Part shown: one piece after another, positions 7,512 to 17,179 of the stretch
Numbering within the stretch: position 1 is the stretch's first letter
Layout: every line of letters starts with the position of its first letter
DNA from: Pseudoalteromonas rhizosphaerae
GTDB lineage: Bacteria > Pseudomonadota > Gammaproteobacteria > Enterobacterales > Alteromonadaceae
DNA length: 64,000 nucleotides
NCBI RefSeq assembly: GCF_902498845.1
Contig: NZ_CABVLM010000007.1
Location: forward strand, 1-64,000
Direction: 5' to 3'
The notes under the pieces: model-generated
Database searches by the model: none
The model's input: only the letters and a program-made list of their open reading frames with translations
What the model was told of the DNA's origin: nothing
Translations under genes and position numbers: made by a program

Positions 7512-8123
7512 TTATTTACTTGACACTGCAAGACCAACGCCAAATCCCACGAATACTCCACCACTGACCTTATTAAGGATCGTCCCCCCTTTTTGCGAGG
7601 ATAGCTTTGATTTTGCATAAGTAGCACAGAATGCATAAATAGAATGAATTACAATGACTAAACAGCTAAAAGTAACTGCAAGCAAAATAAACTGCGGAAC
7701 ATACGCTTCGTTTAAGTTTATAAATTGCGGAAATATTGACATAAAAAAGATCACGGCTTTTGGGTTTGATATTGACACTAAAAAACCTTCTATAAAGCAC
7801 CTAAACAAAGAGCTTTGTTGTTCTTCAACTTGAACATCCGTTTTGACCTTACTTCGAAACATTTTGACTCCGAGGTAAATCAGATAAACAGCACCTGCAA
7901 TTTTGATCAAATTAAAAGCAAAAGCTGAAGTTGCCAATACAATGCCTAAGCTGGTTGCAGAAATAATCGCCACTAATAGAATAGCTAGAGCAACACCAAG
8001 TACTCCAGCTAACGTCTTGATTAATCCTCTTTGCATTGCATTATTTAAAGTCAGCATTACGGCAGGCCCAGGTAACAAAACAGTTGCTGCAGCGACACCA
8101 ATATAAATTAGGTAATTTTCCAC
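7512..8123 (-). CDS. LysE/RhtB-family amino-acid exporter
   Basis: With a GTG start at 8123 the product is 203 residues, the standard family length, and begins (V)ENYLIYIGVAAATVLLPGPA. GGAGG lies 4 bases upstream. Longer starts would add an atypical soluble leader of up to 52 residues. About six membrane segments are visible, with the family motif LPGPAVMLTLNNAMQRG near residue 20 and the SNPKAVIFFMSIFPQF block in the middle. The family exports amino acids such as lysine, homoserine or threonine; the substrate is not determined by sequence. It is followed by the coupled DCC gene. Confidence 0.85.
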   Translation of the reverse strand: MENYLIYIGVAAATVLLPGPAVMLTLNNAMQRGLIKTLAGVLGVALAILLVAIISATSLGIVLATSAFAFNLIKIAGAVYLIYLGVKMFRSKVKTDVQVEEQQSSLFRCFIEGFLVSISNPKAVIFFMSIFPQFINLNEAYVPQFILLAVTFSCLVIVIHSIYAFCATYAKSKLSSQKGGTILNKVSGGVFVGFGVGLAVSSK

Positions 8124-8453
8124 ATTTCCTCCGAGCATAATAGACGCTGTATCAATTAACAACGGTGAGGTAAGAACCATATCCGAGTTACTATTTGGCT
8201 GCAATCGCTTAATAGCCTTTTTATAGATTATGACTTTTAAAATGTATTTATTTGTTACTTTTGAACACAAATCAATCAACTACGCTATACCGTCTGTTCG
8301 CTATAAATCACTACAGCCCATAAAACACAATAAAACACTTAAGAAACAAAGATAAAATGGGCATTTAAAGGTTGATTTAGGTATATTGCTTTTAGTCATC
8401 TTTATGGATATGATAATGGCTATCATTTACAATTACCTTTCGGATCCTCTATT
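8124..8453. other. divergent promoter region between LysE gene and iron operon
   Basis: 330 bp of AT-rich DNA. The only clear element is the Fur-box-like sequence at 8411-8429 next to the iron operon. Nothing else could be assigned on the LysE side apart from its ribosome-binding site. Confidence 0.5.
8411..8429 (+). promoter_or_regulatory. Fur box upstream of iron-uptake operon
   Basis: TGATAATGGCTATCATTTA matches the Fur consensus GATAATGATAATCATTATC closely, as overlapping NATWAT units on both strands. It lies 24 bp before the ATG at 8454, where bound Fe-Fur would block transcription. The downstream genes are a ferric-iron ABC transporter, which supports the call. Confidence 0.75.
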
Positions 8454-9266
8454 ATGAAAGCAGTATTTAAATCAGCTACCACCTTAGGTGTGAGCCTTCT
8501 TCTAGTATCAGCATTTGTTGCGCAACCTGCATTTGCTAATGGCCCTATTGGCGAACATGTAAATCACTTACAAGCAAATATCAAAGATTACTCAGAAGAA
8601 GTTGAATGGATGATCGGCAAAGTCGATACCATGGTAAGCAACTATGAAAGCAAAGGCGCAAAAGCAATAAAAAGCGATGACTTAATCGAATATTGGGAAT
8701 CAGTGAAGTTTCACAGCGCAATTGAAACAAATTTTGTGCCGGTATATGCGTCAATCTGGCAAGGTATTTATGGCGTAAAAATGGCCATTGATAATAACAA
8801 GCCGGCGACTGAAGCTCGTAAAGAACAACAAGCTATGAATGCTGCCTTGTGGCAAGGTCTTGGCGCAGTTAAACTAGCGGCGCAATTTCAACAAAAAGGT
8901 TTGCTTGCAAACGTTAAAGCAACTGCAACCACAAGCATGACGCAAAGTGCTACAATCGATGAAATTAAACATAAACTTGACCGTGTCATTGCCAAATATG
9001 CAGAGCGTTTAAGTGATGAAGCAACCAGCATTGTGCACGATACTTACCTTCACCTATTTGAAGGTGTTGAAGGCACACTTATCGAACAAGATGCCAAACT
9101 TGTTGAAATATTAGAAAAAGATTTTAACGTGACACTGCCAAAAGCAATTTCAGATAACAAAAGTGTTGATGAAGTACGCGAAGTGGTGAGTAGCATGCAC
9201 ACTAAATTAGACCGCGCTAAGGTATTACTCGAAAAAGCCGAAAAAGCACGTAAGGATGTATTTTAA
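8454..9266 (+). CDS. unknown periplasmic protein leading the ferric iron uptake operon
   Basis: The 270-residue protein has a clear Sec signal peptide (to about residue 28, ..AQPAFA|NG). The rest is predicted largely alpha-helical and rich in Glu, Lys and His. Conserved-looking stretches are EYWESVKFHSAIETNFVPVYASIWQ in part, LWQGLGAVKLAA and VHDTYLHLFEGVEG. I do not recognise a named family. It is not an imelysin with the HxxE motif and not a classic binding protein. Its stop directly abuts the start of the FbpA-like gene, and the Fur box lies just upstream, so it is expressed with iron uptake and likely acts in the periplasm alongside the binding protein. Confidence 0.7.
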   Translation: MKAVFKSATTLGVSLLLVSAFVAQPAFANGPIGEHVNHLQANIKDYSEEVEWMIGKVDTMVSNYESKGAKAIKSDDLIEYWESVKFHSAIETNFVPVYASIWQGIYGVKMAIDNNKPATEARKEQQAMNAALWQGLGAVKLAAQFQQKGLLANVKATATTSMTQSATIDEIKHKLDRVIAKYAERLSDEATSIVHDTYLHLFEGVEGTLIEQDAKLVEILEKDFNVTLPKAISDNKSVDEVREVVSSMHTKLDRAKVLLEKAEKARKDVF

Positions 9267-10307
9267 GTGAAGCGTAGGACCTTTATACAAGGCCTAGCTG
9301 CGTTTGGGGCAATCGGTGCATTACCATTGCCTCTTTCTCGCGCACTAGCTGCCAACATAGCAAACCCAGTTTCTGTTGATGACTTACCTAAACTTGAAGG
9401 TGAGCTGACCTTATACCTAGGTCGTGGTGAAGGTGGTTTGTATGAAAATGTGCTACAAGCAATTCAAGACAGAAACCCCAACTTTAAACTAGGCATTCGT
9501 CGTGGTCCTACAGCAGCTTTAGCCAATACCATTGTTGCTGAAGCAAAAGCAGGGGTGCGTAGAGCCGATTTGTTTTGGGCTGTTGATTCTGGCGCTATTG
9601 GCTTGGTTTCAGATGCCGGCCTTGCACAACCTATTCCGAGTGATTTATCAGCGCAGTTGCAACCACAGTTTCGCTATAAAGATTGGGCCCCTGTCACCGG
9701 TCGTGTGCGCACCATACCCTATAACACTTCGCGTTTGACCAAAGAGCAAATTCCAACCAGTATTATGGACATTGCTGATAGTGACTTAAGCATTGGCTGG
9801 GCACCTGCGTATGCATCGTTTCAATCATTTGTAACGGCAATGCGTATTCTCGAAGGTGACGATAAAACAGCGAAATGGCTGAAAAAGATTAAGAAGCGTG
9901 CTAAAACCTATGCCGGTGAGTTGGGTGTAGTAATGGCCGTTGAACGTGGTGAAGTGGATATTGGTTTTGCTAATCACTATTACACCTTACGTTTAAAATC
10001 AGGCAAACCAGATGCCAAACTTGATTTAGCATTTACCCAACAAGATGCTGGTTGTTTAGTCAATGCATCAGGTATTTTGGCATTGAACGACGACCCTCTT
10101 GCCACTCACTTTATGCGCTATTTATTAAGCATCGAAGTGCAAGGTTACTTGGCTCGTGAAGCCTATGAAATTCCGCTGGTAAATGGTGTCCCTCTACCTG
10201 AAGGGTTACCATCTTTAGCCAATATTTCACCACCCAAAGTGGACTTAACACAGTTAGCTGATCTTCGGCCAACCATAGCTTTGATGCGAAATAGCGGCGT
10301 ACTGTAA
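9267..10307 (+). CDS. fbpA: ferric-iron ABC transporter substrate-binding protein (FbpA-like), Tat-exported
   Basis: The gene begins with GTG immediately after the previous stop; AAGGA lies about 12 bases upstream. The 346-residue product starts with a twin-arginine signal, KRRTFIQGLAAFG..., ending near SRALAA. The mature part is a type-2 periplasmic binding protein (LTLYLGRGEG, RRADLFWAVDSGAIGLVSDAG, RTIPYNTSRL, MAVERGEVDIGFANHYYTLRL), as in FbpA/FutA-type iron proteins. The YY pair in NHYYTLR matches the tyrosines that bind Fe3+ in this family. Export through Tat suggests folding or cofactor loading before export. It stops inside the start of the permease gene (overlap at 10307). Confidence 0.87.
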   Translation: MKRRTFIQGLAAFGAIGALPLPLSRALAANIANPVSVDDLPKLEGELTLYLGRGEGGLYENVLQAIQDRNPNFKLGIRRGPTAALANTIVAEAKAGVRRADLFWAVDSGAIGLVSDAGLAQPIPSDLSAQLQPQFRYKDWAPVTGRVRTIPYNTSRLTKEQIPTSIMDIADSDLSIGWAPAYASFQSFVTAMRILEGDDKTAKWLKKIKKRAKTYAGELGVVMAVERGEVDIGFANHYYTLRLKSGKPDAKLDLAFTQQDAGCLVNASGILALNDDPLATHFMRYLLSIEVQGYLAREAYEIPLVNGVPLPEGLPSLANISPPKVDLTQLADLRPTIALMRNSGVL

Positions 10308-11806
10308 TGCGACTACCAGCTTCTTACCCAATGGCGCTGCTTGCAGCGCTTATTGTTTTATCTCCTATCTTTATTTTAATAACGCTGGCCACTGATGCCA
10401 GCTCTTTGTTTGATAATCATAATTTAAGTATTCTCGGCAATACTTTGTCCTTGATGGTATTAACGGTCATTGGTTCTATTTTAATCGGAGTACCGTTAGC
10501 ATTTATCAGCGCTTATGTGCGCTTACCGTTTAAAAAAGTATGGTTGGTGTTTTTTGCCGCGCCTCTAGCCATTCCCAGTTACATTGGTGCATTTACGCTT
10601 TATGCGGCTTTTGGCTCCGGCGGAGAGATACATAATCTACTTGGTATTGAACTGCCATCGATGGATGGACTCAGCGGCGCAGCTATTGTCATGACTCTTT
10701 ACACATTTCCATTTGTAATGATGACTACCCGCTCATCTTTACTTAGTCTTGATGCAAGCATGGTTAATGCGGCTCGCACCTTAGGTATGTCGATGACCGA
10801 AAGTGTATTTAAAGTCATTTTACCCCGTGTAGTAAATGGCATTGCCGCAGGTTCGTTATTGGTCGCACTGTATACTTTGTCTGACTTTGGCACACCTGCA
10901 ATGATGCGCCTTGATACCTTTACCCGGGTTATTTATGTCGAGTACAATGCTTTTGAGTTAAGTCGTGCAGCAATGTTATCGTTACAGTTGTTGGTGATTG
11001 TGGGCTTTTTACTGTTGATTGAGTCACAAATTAAAACGGCTAGCGAACGCCATGGCCGGCCATTAATTTTGTTTCCTAGTAAGTTGCAACTAGCGGCTAT
11101 GTTTGCCACTTTTGCGCCTATTCTATTATTAGCCATTGGCTTACCTCTGGCGATATTTTCGCTGTGGTTAGCACGTGATGGCTTTAGCTCATTTGATTTT
11201 AGCATCGCGTGGAATTCAGCGTATGCCTCAGCCATTGCTGCAGTGGTTGCGGTGATTGTAGCTATCCCTGTTGCCCATGCTGCACTTAGCGGTAAAGCGG
11301 GTCGTATCATGGAGCGTGTTACTTACTTTGGTTTTGGTATTCCAGGTATTGTAATGGGCACCGCGCTAGTTTATGGTGGTTTGCAATTGCCGTTTTTATA
11401 TCAAACATTAGGGCTGTTGATCATTGCCTATATGCTGCGTTTTTTACCCTTAGCGGTAGGCTCTGTGCGCACTAGCACTGAGCACCTTGATCCAAGTTTA
11501 GTTAAATCTGCGCGGGTCTTAGGCGCCAGTCCGCGCGAAGCATTTACCCGCATAACTTTACCACTAACAATGCGTGGGATCATAGCCGGTGCCGCTTTAG
11601 TATTTTTAGAATCCATGCGTGAATTAGAAGCAACCTTATTACTTGGCCCAACTGGCTTTGAAACACTATCGACTTATTTATGGCGTGTTTATGAGGCGGG
11701 CTATTTTGGTCGTGCTGCTATTCCTGGGTTATTGTTAGTACTGATTTCTGCGTGCGGTTTAGCTATTATGATGTCTGGCGAAAAACGTAACCAACTCGAA
11801 CATTGA
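10307..11806 (+). CDS. fbpB: ferric-iron ABC transporter permease (FbpB-like)
   Basis: A 499-residue fused permease with about 12 membrane helices in two homologous halves. Each half carries an EAA loop for contact with the ATPase: AARTLGMSMTESVFKVILP and SARVLGASPREAFTRITLP. This two-module layout is standard for FbpB/SfuB/FutB proteins. The start codon overlaps the stop of the binding-protein gene (TAATG), which points to tight translational coupling. It carries Fe3+ handed over by the upstream binding protein through the inner membrane. The ATPase gene begins 14 bp downstream. Confidence 0.9.
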   Translation: MRLPASYPMALLAALIVLSPIFILITLATDASSLFDNHNLSILGNTLSLMVLTVIGSILIGVPLAFISAYVRLPFKKVWLVFFAAPLAIPSYIGAFTLYAAFGSGGEIHNLLGIELPSMDGLSGAAIVMTLYTFPFVMMTTRSSLLSLDASMVNAARTLGMSMTESVFKVILPRVVNGIAAGSLLVALYTLSDFGTPAMMRLDTFTRVIYVEYNAFELSRAAMLSLQLLVIVGFLLLIESQIKTASERHGRPLILFPSKLQLAAMFATFAPILLLAIGLPLAIFSLWLARDGFSSFDFSIAWNSAYASAIAAVVAVIVAIPVAHAALSGKAGRIMERVTYFGFGIPGIVMGTALVYGGLQLPFLYQTLGLLIIAYMLRFLPLAVGSVRTSTEHLDPSLVKSARVLGASPREAFTRITLPLTMRGIIAGAALVFLESMRELEATLLLGPTGFETLSTYLWRVYEAGYFGRAAIPGLLLVLISACGLAIMMSGEKRNQLEH

Positions 11807-11820
11807 GGATTTAAATACAA

Positions 11821-12837
11821 ATGCTATCTGTAAGCCAGTTGTCTATAGATTATGGCAGTAACCGTGTAGTAAGCGACCTAAATTTGTTGCTTGGTGAAAG
11901 TGAAATTCTCATGCTAGTAGGCCCTACGGGCTGTGGTAAAAGCACAATTTTACAAGCGCTCGCCGGACTAATTCCTATTAGCGAAGGTGAAATTAACTTA
12001 GGTAAATGGCAGGCTACCCCAAAATTGACTGTGCCGCCTGAAAAACGCAGCGTAGGTATGGTATTTCAAGACTTTGCGTTATTCCCTCATTTAACCGTTG
12101 AGCAAAACATTGGCTTTCGTTTAAAAGATACCGCCGTTGCTGATCATTGGATAGCCCTTCTGGGTCTTGATGATTTTCGTCATAAAAAGCCAGCCACCCT
12201 TTCAGGCGGTCAAAAACAACGAGTTGCACTAGCACGTACCCTTGCCCACCAACCTGACTTTGTGTTACTTGATGAGCCGCTTTCAAACCTTGATGCGGCA
12301 CTAAAAGATATGCTGCGCTGGGATATCCGAAATGCCCTGAAAAAAGCTGGCGTGCCTGCAATTTGGGTGACTCATGATCAAGAAGAAGCTTTATCAATAG
12401 GCGATCGTGTGGGTGTGCTCAAGGCCGGAAAAATCCAGCAACTTGATACTCCTGAGCGTTGTTTTAGTGTGCCCAACAATCGCTTTGTTGCACGTTTTTT
12501 AGGTGAAGCAAGTTTCATTAGCGGTTTTTTTGAGAATAATCAAGCAACTACAGCCATCGGCAATGTGCCCGCTCTAGCCGTAGATTGCCAACAAGGTGAG
12601 GTGGATGTCCTACTTCGCCCCGACGATGTAATGCTAGTACAAGGTGAGATCGGCAACAACGGTGTGGTCGTATGGGTACGCTTTGAAGGAGGGAGTCGTT
12701 TATGTGCAGTAGAGCTTGCCTGTAAAACAGTGGTTACTAGCCGCGTAAGCCACGAAGTCGTGGTATACCCTGGCGATAGCGTGCACGTATCGTTAAGTAC
12801 TTCGCATCCACTCGCGGTGTATAAACGAGCAATCTAA
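11821..12837 (+). CDS. fbpC: ferric-iron ABC transporter ATP-binding protein (FbpC-like)
   Basis: A 338-residue ABC ATPase with Walker A GPTGCGKST (residues 34-42), Q-loop VFQDFALFPH, signature LSGGQKQR, Walker B FVLLDEPLSNLD and switch His in WVTHDQEEAL. The C-terminal third is a TOBE-like regulatory domain, typical of the FbpC/PotA/MalK group. GAGGATTTAAATACAA precedes the ATG. It completes the three-part iron importer after the binding protein and permease and is followed by a palindromic terminator. Confidence 0.9.
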   Translation: MLSVSQLSIDYGSNRVVSDLNLLLGESEILMLVGPTGCGKSTILQALAGLIPISEGEINLGKWQATPKLTVPPEKRSVGMVFQDFALFPHLTVEQNIGFRLKDTAVADHWIALLGLDDFRHKKPATLSGGQKQRVALARTLAHQPDFVLLDEPLSNLDAALKDMLRWDIRNALKKAGVPAIWVTHDQEEALSIGDRVGVLKAGKIQQLDTPERCFSVPNNRFVARFLGEASFISGFFENNQATTAIGNVPALAVDCQQGEVDVLLRPDDVMLVQGEIGNNGVVVWVRFEGGSRLCAVELACKTVVTSRVSHEVVVYPGDSVHVSLSTSHPLAVYKRAI

Positions 12838-12869
12838 ACTCACTTTAACGCTTAAGTTACAACACTAAA

Positions 12870-12891
12870 AAAGCCCATCTAGATGGGCTTT
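12870..12891. terminator. terminator after the iron operon
   Basis: A perfect palindrome, core AAGCCCATCTAGATGGGCTT, follows the ATPase stop by 32 bp. The A run on its left and the TTT on its right let it work in both directions; the collagenase gene converges on it. Confidence 0.7.
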
Positions 12892-12925
12892 GCTGTAGGT
12901 GCTTTACTTTTTGAATATGATAATT

Positions 12926-15700
12926 TTAACGACACCCTTGGCTATTAAAATCAACCACTAGACTTGCACCAGTACTATTGCCCGACACCTTTAAATAACC
13001 CCAATATTGGCTTTGATCACTAATATAAATACATTCGCTATTGCCGCTATTACTAGACTGAGCCTGTTCATTACTGCCATTTGGCCAGCTGCTGTTTGAA
13101 TAACTTAGGCTGATGTCGCCACTGCCATTAGCGGTGGTTATCGCCACACCACTTTGACTTTGTACGTCAGCAATACTAAACCACATAGGATCGCTGTTAC
13201 CCAAACAAATCACTTCACCGTCATTTAAACGGCCATTGCTACGACTACCTTGGGTAGCACATGCATCAGGTACATTACTGCTTGCTCCTGTGTATGAAGC
13301 GGTTAATTGCACATTATCAAACATGTTATAGCCACGAACCATTACTTGATAAACACCTGCTTGCGCAGGATTTATTACACATTGTTCACTATTACCACCG
13401 ACATAAGGACGACAATCATAACTATCCATTGTTGGTGTAGCAGCATAACTCACATATAAATCAGCATCGCCCGTGCCACCACTTAAGCTAAACACTAAGT
13501 CGCTGGCACCTTGCGGTACATCAAAGCTGAAATACAACAGCTCATCTTGCTCGCCAGCAATAGTCATTGGTTGAGCGTTTATCAACTCGCCGTTACCAAC
13601 GCTGCTATCCTCTTCAATACTAGCCAATGTTGATGCGGTTTGGCTGGCACCTTGGTTATCAACAACCGTTAACGATACGCTATATTGTCCTGATGTTGTA
13701 TAAGTATGCACCGGGTTTGCTTGATTAGAACTACTGCCATCACCAAAGCTCCACTGATAACTAACAATTGAGCCGTCACTGTCAATACTGCCATTGCTCG
13801 TAAAATTGATCTCATTGTTTTGCATACCGGCATAAGGTCCATTGATGTATGCGATTGGTGGCGTATTAGTGGTTGTACCTGCAACTAAGTCATCACACCA
13901 TTGTACAAACTCGTTTTCATAATTATTTGCCCACTGCACAGTTTTCGCTTTATAAGCACTCCAATTACCAATGCGTGTATCTGCAAGCATGGCATTAATT
14001 TCACTGTAATGGCGTTCGAACATAAAGCGCACAGCTAAGTAACCCCAGCGATAAATACGGTCTTGATCAAAACCGTCATAGTTAGTGGCAAATACTTGCG
14101 CTAAGGTATAACGCGAACCATCACTGATGGTATTTTTAGCGGCGTCATTGTTATCAAGATTAGCAACATATTCTGCAACGCCTTCTGACCACCACACGAT
14201 ATCTTCAGTTGGTGAATTAAAGTTTCCATATAAGTCAAAACGACCATCTAAGTAATGCACATATTCGTGCTCTAGATTCCACACGTAATGCTCAGCATTG
14301 GCGTAACTCGCCTCATAGGCAATAAAATTTGCTTGATTACCCACAACTGCGGGGTCACCTTCTAAATACATGCCGCCATTATTGGTGTTAATGCCAAAAA
14401 TCGCACCTGCGTATTTACTATAATCATCGCTGCTATCAAATATATTTACTTGTAAAAAACTGTTGTTATCATCGGCAACTGGGGTGTTATTGGTGGCAAG
14501 TTTAGTGTGAAATAAACCTTCTTCTGCGCCCATTGCAGCACATGCAGCTGTATGTTGTGCTGCAGTCATATTTTGTGAGCGAATTTTAATAGTGCTACTA
14601 CAGCTATAATTTTGCGAAAGCGCTTGCTGAGTAAGTTCATCAACAAATCCACAAATACCATAGTCATTACAATCAGCGTAATAACTGACAGAATCTGCCG
14701 CCGCAAGCCATACTGCATCACCATAGCCAAAGCTGTTATAAGTACTAAAAACCGCTTTTAAGCCAGTATCAACAGTAGCTTGAATAGCAGTGTCGGAATA
14801 CTGCTTAAGGCGCGCAAGCTCACTGGCTGCATTAACAATTAAATATTGTGCGTCAGAGTCAATCATCCACTGCTTTTGGGTAAATGCATTCAGCTTAGTA
14901 ACTAAATCAGTATCGCTAGCTACAGCTGTAACAAATGCATCATTCCACTGGCCGCGATAAAGTAAAGTAAAAATACCATTCACCGCACTGCGTATATTCC
15001 ATTTTGCAGCATAGCTTTCGTTAAAACGCGTTAGCCACTGTTTCACCACATACAAGTAACGATGTTGCTGTTCAGCGCTGTCCATCGTAATGATCACTTC
15101 AGAAAGCGTTTTACCATGGCCGTCATTATCGTCATAAAAATGGCTGTTGTTTACAAAAGCATCTATCGCATCAATTACAGCAGGCGTAACCCAAGAGCTA
15201 AAGCTCACGTTGTCGTTGTAAAATTCCGCATAAAAACCAGCTCGTAAATATAGGAACAATGCCTCGAGTTCAATGTCACCACCGCCAGCATAAGTCTGTG
15301 AGAGTGACTTTGCATGATTAGCAACCGCATACATATTATCAGAACTAAATACTAGGCTCTGAGTTGATGCTGATGCACTAAATAGTTCATTAACACAGCC
15401 ACTACCTTGATTTTTAAGCTCAGTAATAATGCTCGTTGAACTAGCATTAGCCAGTGCATTTAAATCGCAGCTGACTGTTGCAGCTTGGCTACGCATCATT
15501 AACATACTAAATTTTTGGGGTTGTGATTGCAGCTGTGCTATTGGTGCTTTTTCATTATGGCCGTGTTCAACGCCATGATGATGCACACGTTCAACAATCG
15601 CAGCTTGTGGCTTGAATACGCGCTGATGGGTCGTATTAGCAAGCGCCATAGAGCTTGCTCCTAGTAACGGTAACGCCAAAATCAATCTATTCATTTTCAT
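12926..15700 (-). CDS. secreted M9 microbial collagenase with PKD and PPC domains
   Basis: The 924-residue protein has a signal peptide (MKMNRLILALPLLGASSMALA). An N-terminal M9 helper region follows, then the catalytic domain with the zinc motif HEYVHYLDGRF near residue 477 and a downstream WWSEGVAEYV glutamate. A PKD domain lies around residues 605-690 (SYQWSFGDGSSS, NPVHTY), and a PPC-type domain around 700-800 (GDADLYVSYAATP). A last PPC-like module (GDISLSYSNSSWP) runs to the end. This is the layout of Vibrio/Pseudoalteromonas M9 collagenases, which cut triple-helical collagen outside the cell. The gene is monocistronic. Confidence 0.92.
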   Translation of the reverse strand: MKMNRLILALPLLGASSMALANTTHQRVFKPQAAIVERVHHHGVEHGHNEKAPIAQLQSQPQKFSMLMMRSQAATVSCDLNALANASSTSIITELKNQGSGCVNELFSASASTQSLVFSSDNMYAVANHAKSLSQTYAGGGDIELEALFLYLRAGFYAEFYNDNVSFSSWVTPAVIDAIDAFVNNSHFYDDNDGHGKTLSEVIITMDSAEQQHRYLYVVKQWLTRFNESYAAKWNIRSAVNGIFTLLYRGQWNDAFVTAVASDTDLVTKLNAFTQKQWMIDSDAQYLIVNAASELARLKQYSDTAIQATVDTGLKAVFSTYNSFGYGDAVWLAAADSVSYYADCNDYGICGFVDELTQQALSQNYSCSSTIKIRSQNMTAAQHTAACAAMGAEEGLFHTKLATNNTPVADDNNSFLQVNIFDSSDDYSKYAGAIFGINTNNGGMYLEGDPAVVGNQANFIAYEASYANAEHYVWNLEHEYVHYLDGRFDLYGNFNSPTEDIVWWSEGVAEYVANLDNNDAAKNTISDGSRYTLAQVFATNYDGFDQDRIYRWGYLAVRFMFERHYSEINAMLADTRIGNWSAYKAKTVQWANNYENEFVQWCDDLVAGTTTNTPPIAYINGPYAGMQNNEINFTSNGSIDSDGSIVSYQWSFGDGSSSNQANPVHTYTTSGQYSVSLTVVDNQGASQTASTLASIEEDSSVGNGELINAQPMTIAGEQDELLYFSFDVPQGASDLVFSLSGGTGDADLYVSYAATPTMDSYDCRPYVGGNSEQCVINPAQAGVYQVMVRGYNMFDNVQLTASYTGASSNVPDACATQGSRSNGRLNDGEVICLGNSDPMWFSIADVQSQSGVAITTANGSGDISLSYSNSSWPNGSNEQAQSSNSGNSECIYISDQSQYWGYLKVSGNSTGASLVVDFNSQGCR

Positions 15701-16111
15701 AATTTACCTTTGATAAATTTTATTATTTCAATCCAGAACGGGTTATCGAGGACGTAATTTGCAACATATAATCGCCATTACATACAATATACTTTGCCTA
15801 AAACTAAAAAACTTTTAATTCATTAGTTGTAGCAAAATAGAAAACACCAGTACTTTATCATCAAAAAGGGTACATATGTAAAGATATAAATGATAAGGCG
15901 ACTTTGTGAAAAATCACCCAAACAGTAACGTGTGAGTTAGTAAGCTAGCAGATATAAAAAAGCCAGTACTTTATTATTAATAACAACCACTTTCTAGTTC
16001 ATTCTTGTTCCTAATACCTAATTACGTAACTTGCTATACACGCTACAATATAATTAACACTTTGATTTAGCGTGAAATATGGTAATTTATTAGTGAATCG
16101 CGTTCACTATC
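15701..16111. other. divergent intergenic region with a short direct repeat
   Basis: 411 bp lie between the collagenase and the sucrose regulator. An 18-base motif, CCAGTACTTTATCATCAA (15847-15864), recurs as CCAGTACTTTATTATTAA (15963-15980), two mismatches, 116 bp apart. The right end holds an inverted repeat at 16091-16109, annotated separately. No open frame or RNA gene was seen. Confidence 0.45.
16091..16109. promoter_or_regulatory. inverted repeat before the sucrose LacI regulator (possible autoregulatory site)
   Basis: Arms TAGTGAA and TTCACTA flank a 5-base TCGCG centre, ending 14 bp before the chosen ATG. Position and shape suit an operator, but the sequence differs from the ACTTAATCGATTAAGT sites at the sucrose promoters, so it may bind another protein. 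Confidence 0.35.
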
Positions 16112-16123
16112 ATGAGAAGTCGT

Positions 16124-17155
16124 ATGACCCAAAAAAAACATTGGACATTAAAAAGCATCGCCAAAGAATTAGGCGTTTCTAACGCCACCGTTTCAAATGC
16201 ATTTAATCGACCAGATCAACTATCAAAAAGTCGTCGCGAGTCTATTTTATTGGCGTGTAAAGAGCTTGGCTATTTTGGACCCAATAAAGCAGCGCAGTCA
16301 TTACGCCGTGGTAAATTTAATATTGTTGCGCTGGTATTACCTGACAGTATTGAGTATATGGTGTCGGATCCTGTGGCCAGTAGTTTTATGCGTGGTGTGG
16401 CTTCTATCCTTGAAAAAAACAATATTAACTTATTATTATTTTCGGGAAATAGTCAAAACCTTAACAGCGTATTAGATTTTGTTGATGGCTTTATTTGTTA
16501 TGGTCGTCCGCGCAATCAATCACTTGTAGATCAATTAAAAATTGTACCCAAACATGTGGTTACCGTTGATTTTGATATTGATCGTAATGCCTCAGTAAAC
16601 ATAGATAACGAACAAGCTAGTTATGAAGTGGCCAAACACGTATTAAAAAGCAGTGCTGATCAGGTCGCTATATTGGGACTGCGGTTATTAGATGAAAATG
16701 TATTGTGTCGTGTATATGAGCACCATGAATGCGAAGCCGGTCAATCAATTGCACATCAAAGATTACGAGGTTATCAAAAAGCATTAAGCGAAGTTAACAT
16801 TACCTTAGGTGACGATAGAACTTGGAATATTCCAGAAAGTAGCGAACGTTATGCAAGCATCGCAGCAAAAGAAGCGCTCAACTGCATACCTAGACCCAAT
16901 GTATTACTTTGTATGAGTGATCTTATTGCCCTCGCGGCAATTCGCGAAGCAGTTAAAATAGGTATAAAAATACCCCAAGAATTGCGAATTGTTGGATTTG
17001 ATGGCATTGATGAAGCGCAGCGCTCTATGCCAACATTAACAACTATTCATCAAAATAGTGAAGAAAAAGGAGCATTAGCAGCTAATTTATTTATTAGCAA
17101 AAAAGAGCAAAAAGCACTTATCAACTACCAATTACAGTTAGGTCATAGTGGCTGA
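16124..17155 (+). CDS. LacI-family repressor of the sucrose cluster (ScrR-like)
   Basis: From ATG 16124 the protein is 343 residues. An N-terminal helix-turn-helix (TLKSIAKELGVSNATVSNAFNRPDQLS) is followed by the hinge helix NKAAQSLRRGK and a periplasmic-binding-protein-like sensor domain ending in IVGFDGIDEA and PTLTTIHQN. GAGAAG lies just upstream of ATG 16124; an ATG four codons earlier is less well placed. The gene converges on sucrose phosphorylase (24-bp gap). The likely operators are the palindromes at 18674 and 20161. Sucrose, fructose or glucose-1-phosphate is the plausible inducer, by inference from the neighbours. Confidence 0.85.
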   Translation: MTQKKHWTLKSIAKELGVSNATVSNAFNRPDQLSKSRRESILLACKELGYFGPNKAAQSLRRGKFNIVALVLPDSIEYMVSDPVASSFMRGVASILEKNNINLLLFSGNSQNLNSVLDFVDGFICYGRPRNQSLVDQLKIVPKHVVTVDFDIDRNASVNIDNEQASYEVAKHVLKSSADQVAILGLRLLDENVLCRVYEHHECEAGQSIAHQRLRGYQKALSEVNITLGDDRTWNIPESSERYASIAAKEALNCIPRPNVLLCMSDLIALAAIREAVKIGIKIPQELRIVGFDGIDEAQRSMPTLTTIHQNSEEKGALAANLFISKKEQKALINYQLQLGHSG

Positions 17156-17179
17156 TAAGTGACTGATTGTAAGGTTAAC

